From positions 1 to 64,000 of the forward strand of contig NZ_VSMC01000012.1 in NCBI RefSeq assembly GCF_008728965.1: a stretch of 64,000 nt of DNA, given 5' to 3'. The notes beneath the pieces were generated by a model. It saw nothing but the letters and a program-made list of their open reading frames with translations. It had not been told where the DNA came from and ran no database searches. This document shows, in pieces, positions 25,714 through 34,367 of the stretch. The stretch comes from Heminiphilus faecis. GTDB taxonomy: Bacteria > Bacteroidota > Bacteroidia > Bacteroidales > Muribaculaceae. The translations under genes were made by a program, and so were the position numbers. Positions within the stretch are counted from its first letter, which is position 1. Every line of letters starts with the position of its first letter.

Positions 25714-26388
25714 ATGGCAATTTGTGAAAAACTATCAAAAATATTAACACGTTATCCCTCTTTAATAGGGAAAGGGGCGATTGATATTTTGGAATATGAT
25801 GAAAAGGCTACAGTGCGTAAAGTAACATGGATTAATTCTGATTTTAATTATTTCGATTCTACTTTGGCAAAAGATATGACAGCCTTTTTCCAAAAATCTA
25901 CTAAAAATGAATTATTTTGTAAGGATTGTGATGGAGTAATAATATTTGAGCACGGTGGTAAGAAATATATGTTCATAACTGAATTGAAATCAGGATTCAG
26001 TACTGAAATTTTTTATAAGGCTAAGACTCAAATCCTATCTTCTTTTATTAAAACGAATATGATATTACATCTATTGTCGTGTTATAAATTGGAAGATTAT
26101 ATTGTTAAGGGTTTTATAGTAGGGCATCCTCCTAAACCAGATTTTATATACAATGTATCTAAAGCAGATATGTTAAAAGATAGTGACACAAAGAAAAAAC
26201 ATGAATTTGCTCGAAGTTTTTTTATAAAAAATAAATCGCATATTAGATTTTTAAAACCTAAGGATTTCTATTGTTTAAAAGGCTTGCCATTAGGAGACAG
26301 AGGTATATTTCAGAATATTGAACTGTATTTTATAGAGGTAAAAGATGGCGATTCCGAAATAAAATTAGATGTTACAAATTATATATAA
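25714..26388 (+). CDS. putative PD-(D/E)XK-like nuclease partner of the ATPase
   Basis: A 224-residue protein starting 5 bases after the ATPase stop. It carries the pattern of a PD-(D/E)XK nuclease core: Asp73 in CDGVIIFEH, then Glu90-Leu-Lys92 in MFITELKSG, then Gln106 in KAKTQI. The hydrophobic strands around the Asp and the ExK, and the following helix with Gln, match the fold's usual order. I do not recognise the family, and the nuclease call is inference from this motif only. The C-terminal half is Lys-rich, which could help DNA or RNA contact. It shares AT-rich codon use with the ATPase. Confidence 0.6.
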   Translation: MAICEKLSKILTRYPSLIGKGAIDILEYDEKATVRKVTWINSDFNYFDSTLAKDMTAFFQKSTKNELFCKDCDGVIIFEHGGKKYMFITELKSGFSTEIFYKAKTQILSSFIKTNMILHLLSCYKLEDYIVKGFIVGHPPKPDFIYNVSKADMLKDSDTKKKHEFARSFFIKNKSHIRFLKPKDFYCLKGLPLGDRGIFQNIELYFIEVKDGDSEIKLDVTNYI

Positions 26389-26417
26389 CTTTTAGCTTAT
26401 TAACTTATTTATATAGT

Positions 26418-28211
26418 TTATTCTTTTTCCGAGAGTTCGAGCCAGCGTAGTTCTTTTTCATCAAGCAGAGTCTTGACTTCTTCGTAACGTGTTGATTTCT
26501 CAATGATGTCTTTGACTGCCTCTCCGCTCTTGAAGATTGCTTCAAGTGTTGATTTCTCATTGTTGAGTTGCTCTATTTCCACTGTAAGCTGTTCAAATTC
26601 GCGACGTTCCTTAAATGTCATTCTGGCTTCATTGCGTTCACGCCGCGGTCTGTTGTCTTTAGCTTCTGAGGTTTTGTTGGCTGGGGCTGAGTTCTCTGTA
26701 TGTTCGGAAAGCCAAGTCCTATAATCAGTGTAACCTCCCGGAAAATCTTTTATCACGCCGTCGCCTTCAAAAACAAAAAGATGATCGACGATGCTGTCAA
26801 GGAAGAAACGGTCGTGGCTGACTACAATAAGGCAGCCGTTGAAGTTGCGCAGGTAGTCCTCGAGTATGCCGAGGGTCATTATATCCAAGTCGTTGGTAGG
26901 CTCGTCGAGCACAAGAAAGTTGGGCGAACGCATAAGTACTGATGCCAAATGAAGACGTGCGCGTTCGCCACCGCTTAGAGTGCTTATATACTTCTGTTGG
27001 TCGGCGGGTGAGAAAAGGAAATGGGTTAGGAACTGCATGGGTGAGTACCGTACATCACCGTTTACGACAATGTCTTCGGCTATTTCCGTGATGGCGTCGA
27101 TTACCCGTTTATTGTCGTCAAACGATATGCCTTCCTGACTGTAATAGCCGAAACGTACCGTATCACCTACGTTCCACTCTCCGCTATCGGGGCTGACGAT
27201 GCCTTGGAGCATCTTGATAAACGTGGATTTGCCAACACCGTTAGGACCGATTAAGCCTACTTTCTCATATCGGGCAAATGTGTATGTGAAATCGTCAAGT
27301 ATGATTTTTTCACCGAAACGCTTGTTTACACCATTGGCTTCGAATATTTTTGATCCGATGTACGATGACTTGACATTCAGTTCTACATTGTCTTCCGACA
27401 GATTTATTCTTGACCTGCTTTTCAGATCATAAAATGCATCAATACGGTATTTTGCCTTTCCAGCGCGGGCTTGAGGCTGACGCCGCATCCACTCCTGCTC
27501 TTTTCGCAGAGTGTTTTTTACTTTGGCAAGTTCCGCACTCATGGCTTCTATGCGTTCCTGCCGACGTCGCAGGTAGTAATCGTAATTGCCGTCGTAGGTA
27601 TATATGCTTTCGCGGTCAATCTCGATTATTTTGTTGGTAACGCGGTCAAGGAAATATCTGTCGTGGGTCACCATGAGCAGCGTCATGCGTGAGCGAGTCA
27701 GATAGTTCTCTATCCATTCGATTACTTTTATGTCAAGATGATTGGTCGGCTCGTCAAGTATTATCAGGTCCGGATTGCCGAGTATGACTTTCGCGAGAGC
27801 CACGCGCTTGGATTGCCCGCCTGACATGGTGGATACGGGGCTGTCGGCGTCTGTTATACCGAGCTGGGTCAGCATCTGCCGTGCGCGGTCTTCGTAAGTC
27901 CATACGTCATGTTCATCTACGTGCAGGTGCTCTGTGTCGCGCATACAGTAGCCGAGAGCGGTGTCATCTTTCTGAAAGAGGGGAGTCTGATCCAGTATAC
28001 CTACTCGGAGTCCCGATCTGAAGGTTATATTGCCGGAGTCAGGACTCTCTTTGCCGGCAATTATGTTGAGCAGGGTTGATTTTCCGGTACCGTTTTTAGC
28101 TATAATACCGATTTTGTCACCCTCGTATACCCCGAAAGTGACGTCACGGAATAGCATGCGGTCGCCGTAGCTTTTTGTCAGATTTTCAACCTGTAGATAA
28201 CTTGTAGCCAT
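26418..28211 (-). CDS. ABC-F family ATPase
   Basis: A 597-residue cytosolic protein with two ABC domains and no membrane part. Walker A motifs are AKNGTGKST and GPNGVGKST; signatures are MSGGQSKR and LSGGERAR; Walker B motifs contain LDEPTNHLD and LDEPTNDLD. The inter-domain linker is about 85 residues, and a C-terminal coiled coil (about 520-597) gives a Uup-like layout. ABC-F proteins act on the ribosome in translation or antibiotic protection; Uup is also linked to transposon excision. The gene is convergent with the AT-rich island and ends 29 bases from it. Confidence 0.92.
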   Translation of the reverse strand: MATSYLQVENLTKSYGDRMLFRDVTFGVYEGDKIGIIAKNGTGKSTLLNIIAGKESPDSGNITFRSGLRVGILDQTPLFQKDDTALGYCMRDTEHLHVDEHDVWTYEDRARQMLTQLGITDADSPVSTMSGGQSKRVALAKVILGNPDLIILDEPTNHLDIKVIEWIENYLTRSRMTLLMVTHDRYFLDRVTNKIIEIDRESIYTYDGNYDYYLRRRQERIEAMSAELAKVKNTLRKEQEWMRRQPQARAGKAKYRIDAFYDLKSRSRINLSEDNVELNVKSSYIGSKIFEANGVNKRFGEKIILDDFTYTFARYEKVGLIGPNGVGKSTFIKMLQGIVSPDSGEWNVGDTVRFGYYSQEGISFDDNKRVIDAITEIAEDIVVNGDVRYSPMQFLTHFLFSPADQQKYISTLSGGERARLHLASVLMRSPNFLVLDEPTNDLDIMTLGILEDYLRNFNGCLIVVSHDRFFLDSIVDHLFVFEGDGVIKDFPGGYTDYRTWLSEHTENSAPANKTSEAKDNRPRRERNEARMTFKERREFEQLTVEIEQLNNEKSTLEAIFKSGEAVKDIIEKSTRYEEVKTLLDEKELRWLELSEKE

Positions 28212-28227
28212 AAATGGATATTTTGTA

Positions 28228-28235
28228 CAAACTTA
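28228..28235 (-). promoter_or_regulatory. Bacteroidetes -7 box for the ABC-F gene
   Basis: The minus strand reads TAAGTTTG 17 bases upstream of the ABC-F ATG. It overlaps the intergenic gap to the AlkD-like gene, so ABC-F may be expressed alone. Confidence 0.4.
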
Positions 28236-28243
28236 CGGAAAAT

Positions 28244-29014
28244 CTACCGAACAGGCAATATCTGCTTTTTGTATTGTCTCCGCATAAGGCGTAGAGCGTC
28301 GCGTTTGTCTTTGCTCATCTTTTCGGTGGCGTAACTGAGGGTTACCGGCGATATGCGATGTATGTTTATGTTGATGTAATCAATAAGCCGGGCCATGTCT
28401 TTTTTGCCCACTTCCCGCAGCACCCATCCGACGGCTTTCTGCATAAGATTATGTGGATGCTCAAGAAGCATGTCGGCCACGCTTAACGGCAGGTCGAGTA
28501 TGCCCTGCCTCACCGGAGTAAGCATTGCTACCATTGCTACGCGTTGACGCCACAGGTTATCGGAATTGATGAGGGTGTTAAGTTCCTCAAGTCTATTGCC
28601 ATTGGCGTACTCGACCCCGAGTATGTACTCTGTGCTTAAGTCCACAAGGTCCCAGTTGTTGGCTTTGTGGCAATTGGCGAAATAGAAGTCGGCTATTTCG
28701 CCTTTATAAGACTGTGGTGACTTTCTGTATTTTTCTACAAGAGCGAGAAAGCCTGCCAACCGGAATTCATGGACTGGACTGTCGAGCATTCTGCCAATTT
28801 CGCATAATGACAACACTGCATAACCTTTTGAAATCCTGCGGTTGTCTGGTACATAAATACCTATGAAAATGTCACCTTCGCCGTATTCGCCCCGACCTGT
28901 CTTGAAAAAACGCATAAGGTCGGGTATTTTTTCGCTATGGGCTACGAGCCTAAGCTCATCCTGCCATGTTTCGACGGTTTTGTGCGTGTCGAGGTTTGCT
29001 TTGTCAGCTGACAT
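28244..29014 (-). CDS. AlkD-like DNA alkylation repair protein
   Basis: A HEAT-repeat DNA glycosylase-family protein of 256 residues from this start (263 from an upstream in-frame ATG at 29035). The shorter start is preferred because a -7 box at 29040-29047 would put the transcription start almost on the upstream ATG, and AAAGGC precedes the inner one. Family marks are ADFYFANCHKANNWDLVDLS, which includes the Trp and Asp of the AlkD active cleft, and NDPNNN-like helices such as LMQKAVGWVLREVGK. AlkD enzymes remove positively charged alkylated bases without flipping them. Confidence 0.85.
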   Translation of the reverse strand: MSADKANLDTHKTVETWQDELRLVAHSEKIPDLMRFFKTGRGEYGEGDIFIGIYVPDNRRISKGYAVLSLCEIGRMLDSPVHEFRLAGFLALVEKYRKSPQSYKGEIADFYFANCHKANNWDLVDLSTEYILGVEYANGNRLEELNTLINSDNLWRQRVAMVAMLTPVRQGILDLPLSVADMLLEHPHNLMQKAVGWVLREVGKKDMARLIDYININIHRISPVTLSYATEKMSKDKRDALRLMRRQYKKQILPVR

Positions 29015-29039
29015 CTTTGCCTTTGATATATTCATTCTG

Positions 29040-29047
29040 CAAATATA
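29040..29047 (-). promoter_or_regulatory. Bacteroidetes -7 box for the AlkD-like gene
   Basis: The minus strand reads TATATTTG; it favours the ATG at 29014 as start. Confidence 0.45.
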
Positions 29048-29059
29048 CTGAAAAAATAA

Positions 29060-31141
29060 CTAAAGACGTTTTAGCTCGGCTTCAGAGGCGGCTTTGCCTT
29101 TGTATTTGCTCTTTTGCGGTCGGAAACGGTAGGCTACATTAAGCGTTATGCCGCGTCGGTCGTAGCTTTGTCGCTTGTCAAACGATATGCCATAGGTATA
29201 CATGGTCCAGTTGTTGTTGGCAGTATTGAATATGTCTGTAGCCGATATTTTTACAGTCAGTGCTTTGTTGAGGAAGGCTTTGCTTACTGATGCGTTCATG
29301 GTGAACCAAGTTGTGTTGAAGCGGTTGGTGTGCATGTCACCTTCGGTCTGTCCGCTTAAATTGGCGGTTATTGCGATGTCATGTGGAAGGGTGAATGTGT
29401 TGGCAAAATAATATGAGAAAATGGGCTTGTCATATTTTATCTCATCGATATTGAGCCATTGGCGATATAATCCTATGGTATAGTCGGGCCGCCAGAATCG
29501 GAATGTATTGCTCCAGATAAGATACAGGTTCACCGATGACACATCGATGTTTATCGGATGAAGCAGAAGTTGAAGTGTTGGGGCTTCATATAGTTGTTTG
29601 ACAAAGGCATAGCTGTCGTTCGAGTATACATAATCGGCCTGAAGAATGAAGTTTTTCCACATGCCGAATATCTGAAGGTTGTGCATGGTCTCGTCTCTTA
29701 GTCCGGGATTTCCTCCTTCGAGTTCGTGTATGCCTACATAATTCCTGCTGCCGGTAATACGTGCATAGGGTGGTTTTACGGTAGCCGTATTGTAGCTGAT
29801 ATTGAGCTGGGCCGTAGGGCTGAAAGTGTAACCGAGTGATATGTCGGGAGTGAACATATGGTCTGTGCGGCTGATGTTGTTATCTTTTACATTGTTAAGT
29901 GTGAAAGTGTAGTCACTGTATTCATATCTTGCACCAAGCGACATGCTCCACCTCCCGGTCATGTAAGCCCATGATGCAAACATACCGGCCGATATCTGTC
30001 TTGATGCGGATAACGACGATGGCACATAACTGTCTATTTCCGGATTCCGCATAATATAATCGAGGCTTGAACGAGTGAAGGAACTTTGTGCACCTGCAGA
30101 GAAATTGCCTTTCAGAAGCGGAAAGTCGCAGTACAGTTTTCCAGCCCAAAGAGTCGAGCGGTTGTGATCGGTTGATTTTACAAGCGATAATTCCGCATTG
30201 GGATATGATGTTGTGACGTCGTTATCGATGTATGCTGACCTGAAGTCGCCGTCAAAGTGTAAGTGGTACTTATTGCCGACAGTATTGTCATAATATGCTG
30301 ACACCATGTGGCTCCCTGCTTTCGTATTGCGGGTTATGCAGCGCTCTTCGGGATGAGAATCGTTAAGCCATTCCGTACCGTTATTTGTGAAGTCGCTATG
30401 CTCGGGATTCAGGTTGTAGTATGCTCCGAGTGATTGTTTCCCGTCAGTATAATTGAAGCCGGCTTTCACTGATGATGCATTTGCTTTATAATTGTTGTTC
30501 TGTGTACTTCCTATAGTCGTCGTCTCGCCATTATATATAAGTCTGTTTATGGAGGAGCCTTTTGTTAAACTGTTATTGTGGGAAAAATCACCGTATGCAA
30601 ATATGTCCCATCCGCTGATTCTGTAATTAACGTCGACTGTTTGTGATAGTGACCACTTGCGGCGGTGCTGTGACTGCGATATGGCTGTAAGCGACAGCCC
30701 TTTGATAATGTTACGTTGTGTGGTGATTTTTATGACAGCGCCTACGGTGCTTTTATATTCGGCGCCCGGCGACATAAGTAGCTCCACTTTTTTCATATCG
30801 GATGATAGCAGGTGCTGCAACTCCTTTGTGTCGTGCACCGGACGTCCGTCTATATAGATTTCGATATCGTTTTTACCGCTGACTGATACATCTGTGTTTT
30901 CGACTTGCATCATCGGTAATTGTGCAAGCACGTCAAGTGCCGTGCCGATGTGTTGCAGTCCTGAACCGCTTACAGTTGTTACGAGAGTTGTGCCGTCAAG
31001 ACGTGTTGCCGGTTGCTTTGCTGTTATAACTATTTCCTGCAACTGTTTTGTGATAGAGTCTGACAGTTCGTCGTTTTGGGCCAGAGACATTAACGGTATC
31101 ATAAATGCCGTTAATGTGACGTACTTGAAGTTTAAGTTCAT
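29060..31141 (-). CDS. outer-membrane beta-barrel receptor-like protein
   Basis: A 693-residue outer-membrane protein with signal peptide (IPLMSLAQ). It has a short TonB-plug-like domain (EIVITAKQP, then IEIYIDGRPVHDTKELQHLL and VELLMSPGAEYKS) and a large barrel of the OMP_b-brl_3 type. The usual N-terminal carboxypeptidase regulatory domain of this family is absent. The ligand is unknown. The membrane regulator at 31274-32278 lies directly upstream on the same strand and is a candidate controller. The plug segment is clearly related to the gene remnant at 36645-36842. Confidence 0.82.
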   Translation of the reverse strand: MNLNFKYVTLTAFMIPLMSLAQNDELSDSITKQLQEIVITAKQPATRLDGTTLVTTVSGSGLQHIGTALDVLAQLPMMQVENTDVSVSGKNDIEIYIDGRPVHDTKELQHLLSSDMKKVELLMSPGAEYKSTVGAVIKITTQRNIIKGLSLTAISQSQHRRKWSLSQTVDVNYRISGWDIFAYGDFSHNNSLTKGSSINRLIYNGETTTIGSTQNNNYKANASSVKAGFNYTDGKQSLGAYYNLNPEHSDFTNNGTEWLNDSHPEERCITRNTKAGSHMVSAYYDNTVGNKYHLHFDGDFRSAYIDNDVTTSYPNAELSLVKSTDHNRSTLWAGKLYCDFPLLKGNFSAGAQSSFTRSSLDYIMRNPEIDSYVPSSLSASRQISAGMFASWAYMTGRWSMSLGARYEYSDYTFTLNNVKDNNISRTDHMFTPDISLGYTFSPTAQLNISYNTATVKPPYARITGSRNYVGIHELEGGNPGLRDETMHNLQIFGMWKNFILQADYVYSNDSYAFVKQLYEAPTLQLLLHPINIDVSSVNLYLIWSNTFRFWRPDYTIGLYRQWLNIDEIKYDKPIFSYYFANTFTLPHDIAITANLSGQTEGDMHTNRFNTTWFTMNASVSKAFLNKALTVKISATDIFNTANNNWTMYTYGISFDKRQSYDRRGITLNVAYRFRPQKSKYKGKAASEAELKRL

Positions 31142-31159
31142 TGTCGCAATTTTTTTTTA

Positions 31160-31187
31160 CAAAATTACTTAGACAATGCCTCATTTG
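31160..31187 (-). promoter_or_regulatory. promoter of the outer-membrane barrel gene
   Basis: The minus strand has TAATTTTG at 31167-31160 and a TTTG beginning near 31190, about 19-20 bases upstream. The start codon lies 18 bases downstream. Confidence 0.5.
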
Positions 31188-31273
31188 CCAAAATAAAAGT
31201 CTGACCGTGCTGTGTGTAATGCTTTTGTTTCTAATTAGTTATGGTGAAACGTGACGTGATTGTCTGACCACAG

Positions 31274-32278
31274 CTATTTTTGCTTGAAAATACCGGCAAA
31301 ATCAGTTTGATGGGGTGCGTTTTTGTTGTTGATGCGATTTTTAAGACGTGATTTACGTTTGTATACAACCTCGATGCTCTCCCCGAGCAACAGACTTATG
31401 GTGCGGTTTGATAACCCGCATGCAAGATACAATGCAAGCCGGTATTCCGATGGTTTTAAATCGCTGTATTCTTTTTTTAGATTATATAGCAGATTGTCAC
31501 GACAATCGTTGACCGTATTTTCCATGTCGGCTATTATTACCGGGTCGTTTTTTATCAGGTCTATCTCCCGTTTTACCTTGTCGGCAATAGCTTTGCGCTC
31601 GGCAATAGTTCCCTGTGCTTCGTAATATGTATCGCAAAGCGAATCAATAAGGTTGAAGCGGGTATCAAATAGATGCTTCAGCTTATTTTCCATAACGGTC
31701 ATTCCCTTCCGGTTGTTGCTGATGTCGCTTCTTAATGCCGAGGCTTCGGCCATAAGCACTGCTGTCTGTGCCGATCTTATTTTTAAACGTTGTCGTTGCC
31801 ATACTATTATGCCTGCTGCAAGCGACAGAAGCAACAGACCGTATAATAAACGTCGGTTGTGTTTAGCACGCTCTTTATAAAGCATAAACTCTTTCTCCTT
31901 TTGAAGATAAAGGGCTGTCACCAACGCATTGCCCTCAACATTTACAGAGCCGGTTAAAGCGCGTTTCGCCTCTTGCGCTCTACGGTATTTGTCGTCAATT
32001 CTGTGTGCTCCGTAATATTCAATAGCAATATTGATTATTGAGTCTGACGGCGCATGCAGGTTGCGGGCGGCCATTGCCTCGCTATATAATAAAGCCCAAC
32101 GCGCCACTGTGGACGAGTCGTGAAGCTGTGATACATCGATTAGGTTGAGCCGGTCAAACGCTTTTTCCGGATTTTCAGCCATTAACCGCTCGGCATCGTC
32201 AAGACTTCTTATATACTGGGTTGAGTATGAACATCCGGCAGTCAGAAACACAGCTATTATATATAGTATGATACGCAT
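31274..32278 (-). CDS. membrane-anchored TPR/LuxR-type transcriptional regulator
   Basis: A 334-residue protein with an N-terminal lipoprotein-like signal (FLTAGC) and a periplasmic helical, TPR-like part (residues 20-135). A membrane helix lies at about 144-160 (LLYGLLLLSLAAGIIVW), then a coiled coil. The C-terminal helix-turn-helix (LKPSEYRLALYLACGLSNRTISLLLGESIEVVYKRKSRL) has LuxR-type features. Such one-protein sensors are frequent in Bacteroidales and act from the inner membrane. The neighbouring barrel gene is a possible target. No phosphorylation domain is present. Confidence 0.8.
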   Translation of the reverse strand: MRIILYIIAVFLTAGCSYSTQYIRSLDDAERLMAENPEKAFDRLNLIDVSQLHDSSTVARWALLYSEAMAARNLHAPSDSIINIAIEYYGAHRIDDKYRRAQEAKRALTGSVNVEGNALVTALYLQKEKEFMLYKERAKHNRRLLYGLLLLSLAAGIIVWQRQRLKIRSAQTAVLMAEASALRSDISNNRKGMTVMENKLKHLFDTRFNLIDSLCDTYYEAQGTIAERKAIADKVKREIDLIKNDPVIIADMENTVNDCRDNLLYNLKKEYSDLKPSEYRLALYLACGLSNRTISLLLGESIEVVYKRKSRLKNRINNKNAPHQTDFAGIFKQK

Positions 32279-32327
32279 GTTTTATTCTGTATTATTCCTG
32301 TGACATGGATTGTTAATGGTTATGTTG

Positions 32328-32335
32328 CAAATTTA
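32328..32335 (-). promoter_or_regulatory. Bacteroidetes -7 box for the regulator gene
   Basis: The minus strand reads TAAATTTG 50 bases upstream of the regulator ATG, within the divergent gap to the PAP2 gene. Confidence 0.5.
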
Positions 32336-32346
32336 TGCAATTTTTA

Positions 32347-32378
32347 TTTGAATGACGGAAATAATTGGACTACATTTG
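32347..32378 (+). promoter_or_regulatory. promoter of the PAP2 gene
   Basis: TTTG at 32347-32350 and TACATTTG at 32371-32378 are 20 bases apart; the ATG follows 17 bases later. Confidence 0.65.
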
Positions 32379-32394
32379 TATGTAAATCCTGTAT

Positions 32395-33339
32395 ATGAAG
32401 TTAAAATGTATTTTATTATCCGTGTTTGCGTTAGCTGCTGTGTCGCTGCATGCGGCAGAAAAACCGGATAGTCTGTCACATAGTCGCAGTCCGTTGAAGA
32501 GCGTGGTGCAGGCCGGTACGGCATTTGCTGTTAACGTCGGCATTACCGAGGTGCTGAAACATACGGTGACCGAAAGACGTCCCGATGGGTCAGGCGATGA
32601 TTCGTTTCCGAGCCGTCATACATCTTGGGCCTACAATCTCGGTTCGATAGGGGCCCGTGAGCTTTATCGCTTCTCCCCGTGGTCGGTGACGGGATTTCAT
32701 GCAATGGCATCGGCTGTGGGTATGCAGCGTATAATGGCCCGGCGTCATCTTCCGCGCGATGTATTGGCCGGAGCTGCTATAGGTGTCGCCTCGGCTGAGC
32801 TTGGTTATTGGTTAGGCGGACTTTTCTTTCACGATGCCCCACTGAAGCTGCCCCATATGTCCTATGAGCGTCTTGCCGCATTTGACTACGCTACAGTAGC
32901 TGTATTTCCCTTATCCGATATAGGGGAGGGTTTGTCGCTACGTACCGGATTTTCGGCAAAAGCACATGTCATATATCCGCTGAACGAACATCTTGGGCTG
33001 CTTGCTGCATTGAAGGTGCAGTCATTGCCGGTATATCGGTCTGGCCAATTTTTCGGACTGCTTGACTCTGCCGGATTGTCGGCAGGAGCATCTTATGGTA
33101 TGTCTTTGGGCGGAAGATGGGGCATTGAAAGCGATATCGTCATCGGTGTATCCCGGGTTTGGGGACAGGGAGGGTACAATTGTGGACGATGGGCTTTTGA
33201 TTGCGATGCCACGCTTGGTTTCCCCTGTCGTATTGCCGACATGCTTATGTTGGGGCCACGCGCCGGTTATAATGTTATGGTAATGTCTGACGCAATATCT
33301 ATGCTTACTTTGTCGTTTTTTACTCAAATTACATTCTGA
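32395..33339 (+). CDS. PAP2 phosphatase with C-terminal barrel-like domain
   Basis: A 314-residue protein with a signal peptide (ALAAVSLHAAE). Residues about 50-150 hold the three PAP2 acid-phosphatase motifs: KHTVTERRP, PSRHTS and RRHLPRDVLAG. After about residue 165 the sequence becomes alternating beta strands and ends SFFTQITF, like an outer-membrane barrel. The enzyme may dephosphorylate lipid phosphates or undecaprenyl pyrophosphate at the periplasmic side. The barrel-like half suggests outer-membrane placement, as in some Bacteroidetes PAP2 proteins. Confidence 0.83.
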   Translation: MKLKCILLSVFALAAVSLHAAEKPDSLSHSRSPLKSVVQAGTAFAVNVGITEVLKHTVTERRPDGSGDDSFPSRHTSWAYNLGSIGARELYRFSPWSVTGFHAMASAVGMQRIMARRHLPRDVLAGAAIGVASAELGYWLGGLFFHDAPLKLPHMSYERLAAFDYATVAVFPLSDIGEGLSLRTGFSAKAHVIYPLNEHLGLLAALKVQSLPVYRSGQFFGLLDSAGLSAGASYGMSLGGRWGIESDIVIGVSRVWGQGGYNCGRWAFDCDATLGFPCRIADMLMLGPRAGYNVMVMSDAISMLTLSFFTQITF

Positions 33340-33417
33340 TACAGAGTCTTATTTATCTTATATTGAGAGTAGGTACCGGCTATTGTTGATAAAACATCAA
33401 AATTATTGAGCTAAAAA

Positions 33418-33449
33418 TTTTGACAAGTCGAAAACATTGCATAACTTTG
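33418..33449 (+). promoter_or_regulatory. promoter of tRNA-Ser
   Basis: TTTTG at 33418-33422 and TAACTTTG at 33442-33449 have a 19-base spacer; the mature tRNA begins 30 bases later. Confidence 0.7.
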
Positions 33450-33478
33450 CACCGCTAAGTCAGAAAAGACCCACGCAA

Positions 33479-33565
33479 GGAGAGGTGGGTGAGTGGCTGA
33501 AACCACCAGTTTGCTAAACTGACGTAGGAGCAATCCTACCACGAGTTCGAATCTCGTCCTCTCCG
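33479..33565 (+). tRNA. tRNA-Ser (anticodon GCU)
   Basis: An 87-nt class II tRNA. The acceptor GGAGAGG (33479-33485) pairs with CCTCTCC (33558-33564). The anticodon loop TTGCTAA gives GCU, reading AGC and AGU. A long variable arm (GTAGGAGCAATCCTAC) and the T-loop TTCGAAT are clear. The discriminator is G and CCA is not encoded. Own promoter upstream and terminator downstream. Confidence 0.96.
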
Positions 33566-33574
33566 CAAGGTGTT

Positions 33575-33600
33575 AACCCGCTGAATTTCAGCGGGTTTTC
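33575..33600 (+). terminator. terminator of tRNA-Ser
   Basis: AACCCGCTGAA pairs with TTCAGCGGGTT around a minimal loop, followed by TTC and a T-rich tail. Confidence 0.85.
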
Positions 33601-33645
33601 TTGTGTTGAAAAAACAGCAGGCGCTGACCCATTATAATACAGCAG

Positions 33646-33696
33646 GCATGTAGGGGCGCCAGTAGTACGGCACCAGCTTATCCGGATGGTCATGCG
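33646..33696. repeat. dispersed repeat block A, copy 2
   Basis: Same block as at 186-235, with the first 19 bases identical. It lies in the 480-base gene-free stretch between tRNA-Ser and the small membrane protein at 34082. Apart from the repeat blocks and a promoter at 33995-34025 I see nothing coding in that stretch. Confidence 0.7.
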
Positions 33697-33903
33697 GTCA
33701 AAGCGGTTGCGGATGGCCATAAGGGTTGCGGCCGTACGGACATGGCCATTCAATCTGTGAGCATTTGCAGGCTCTCGCCATATTGGTGCTTTTTTATGAC
33801 ATGTATATTGTGCTGGGAATAATTTTGTTTATGTCACCACAATAATCGAACCTATGAAGTTAACCGTTTTTTTGTCACTACAAATCATAGCTATTTCGAG
33901 AAG

Positions 33904-33965
33904 CATGCGGGTCGCAGCCGGACGTCATTGTACAAGTGTCCCTACCACAAAGTAGTTGCCGTTTA
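33904..33965. repeat. dispersed repeat block B, copy 2
   Basis: CGGGTCGCAGCCGGAC and TAGTTGCCGTTTA, both shared with 285-317, separated here by 29 bases (33924-33952) that include CCCTACCACAAAG. Confidence 0.65.
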
Positions 33966-33994
33966 ACAACTGCTTTGTATAGCTATTGATTATA

Positions 33995-34025
33995 GTTGCA
34001 TAATCATCGATATTTATTAAATTTG
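33995..34025 (+). promoter_or_regulatory. promoter of the small membrane protein and regulator pair
   Basis: TTG at 33995-33997 and TAAATTTG at 34018-34025, spacer 20. The ATG at 34082 follows. Confidence 0.6.
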
Positions 34026-34081
34026 CACGTAGAACGGCCTCTGAACGACCGGAACCGACAAACTATTTTAAATATGCGCAT

Positions 34082-34342
34082 ATGGACAGGAAAGAACTTA
34101 AAAAGCTATATAATACTCCGGCAAATTTAAGGTTAAAGCGTATCGCTCTTTGCCTTATCGGAGTAGCTATTGCCATTCTGATTAGTATGATATTCTTGGT
34201 GGATAATGTCTCATGGCAATTATGGTACTTCATGCGCGGTTGTGCCGGGGCATTGGCAATCATATTTGTTATTATAGTGACAATTCTTGTCTATCGTGTG
34301 AACAGCGCTTATATATCCGGGGACCGGCGCGATAAAAAATGA
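34082..34342 (+). CDS. small two-helix membrane protein
   Basis: An 86-residue protein with a charged N-terminus (MDRKELKKLY) and two membrane helices at about 22-40 and 52-72, ending in a charged tail (SGDRRDKK). No family recognised. It is 25 bases upstream of the TPR/LuxR regulator and shares its promoter, so it may modulate that regulator at the membrane. Confidence 0.65.
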   Translation: MDRKELKKLYNTPANLRLKRIALCLIGVAIAILISMIFLVDNVSWQLWYFMRGCAGALAIIFVIIVTILVYRVNSAYISGDRRDKK

Positions 34343-34367
34343 TGCATCCGCTTTTAAACCACAAATA

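Noticed and set aside
24434-26388. The island pair as Septu, Gabija or PARIS.
   Set aside because: The second protein shows neither an HNH motif (Septu), a UvrD-like helicase (GajB) nor a TOPRIM pattern (AriB), and the ATPase lacks a TOPRIM domain (GajA).
33514-33753. Minus-strand open frame of 79 residues overlapping tRNA-Ser.
   Set aside because: It is antisense to the tRNA; the GEDEIRTRG-like segment is a well-known false protein made by reading the reverse strand of a tRNA 3' half.
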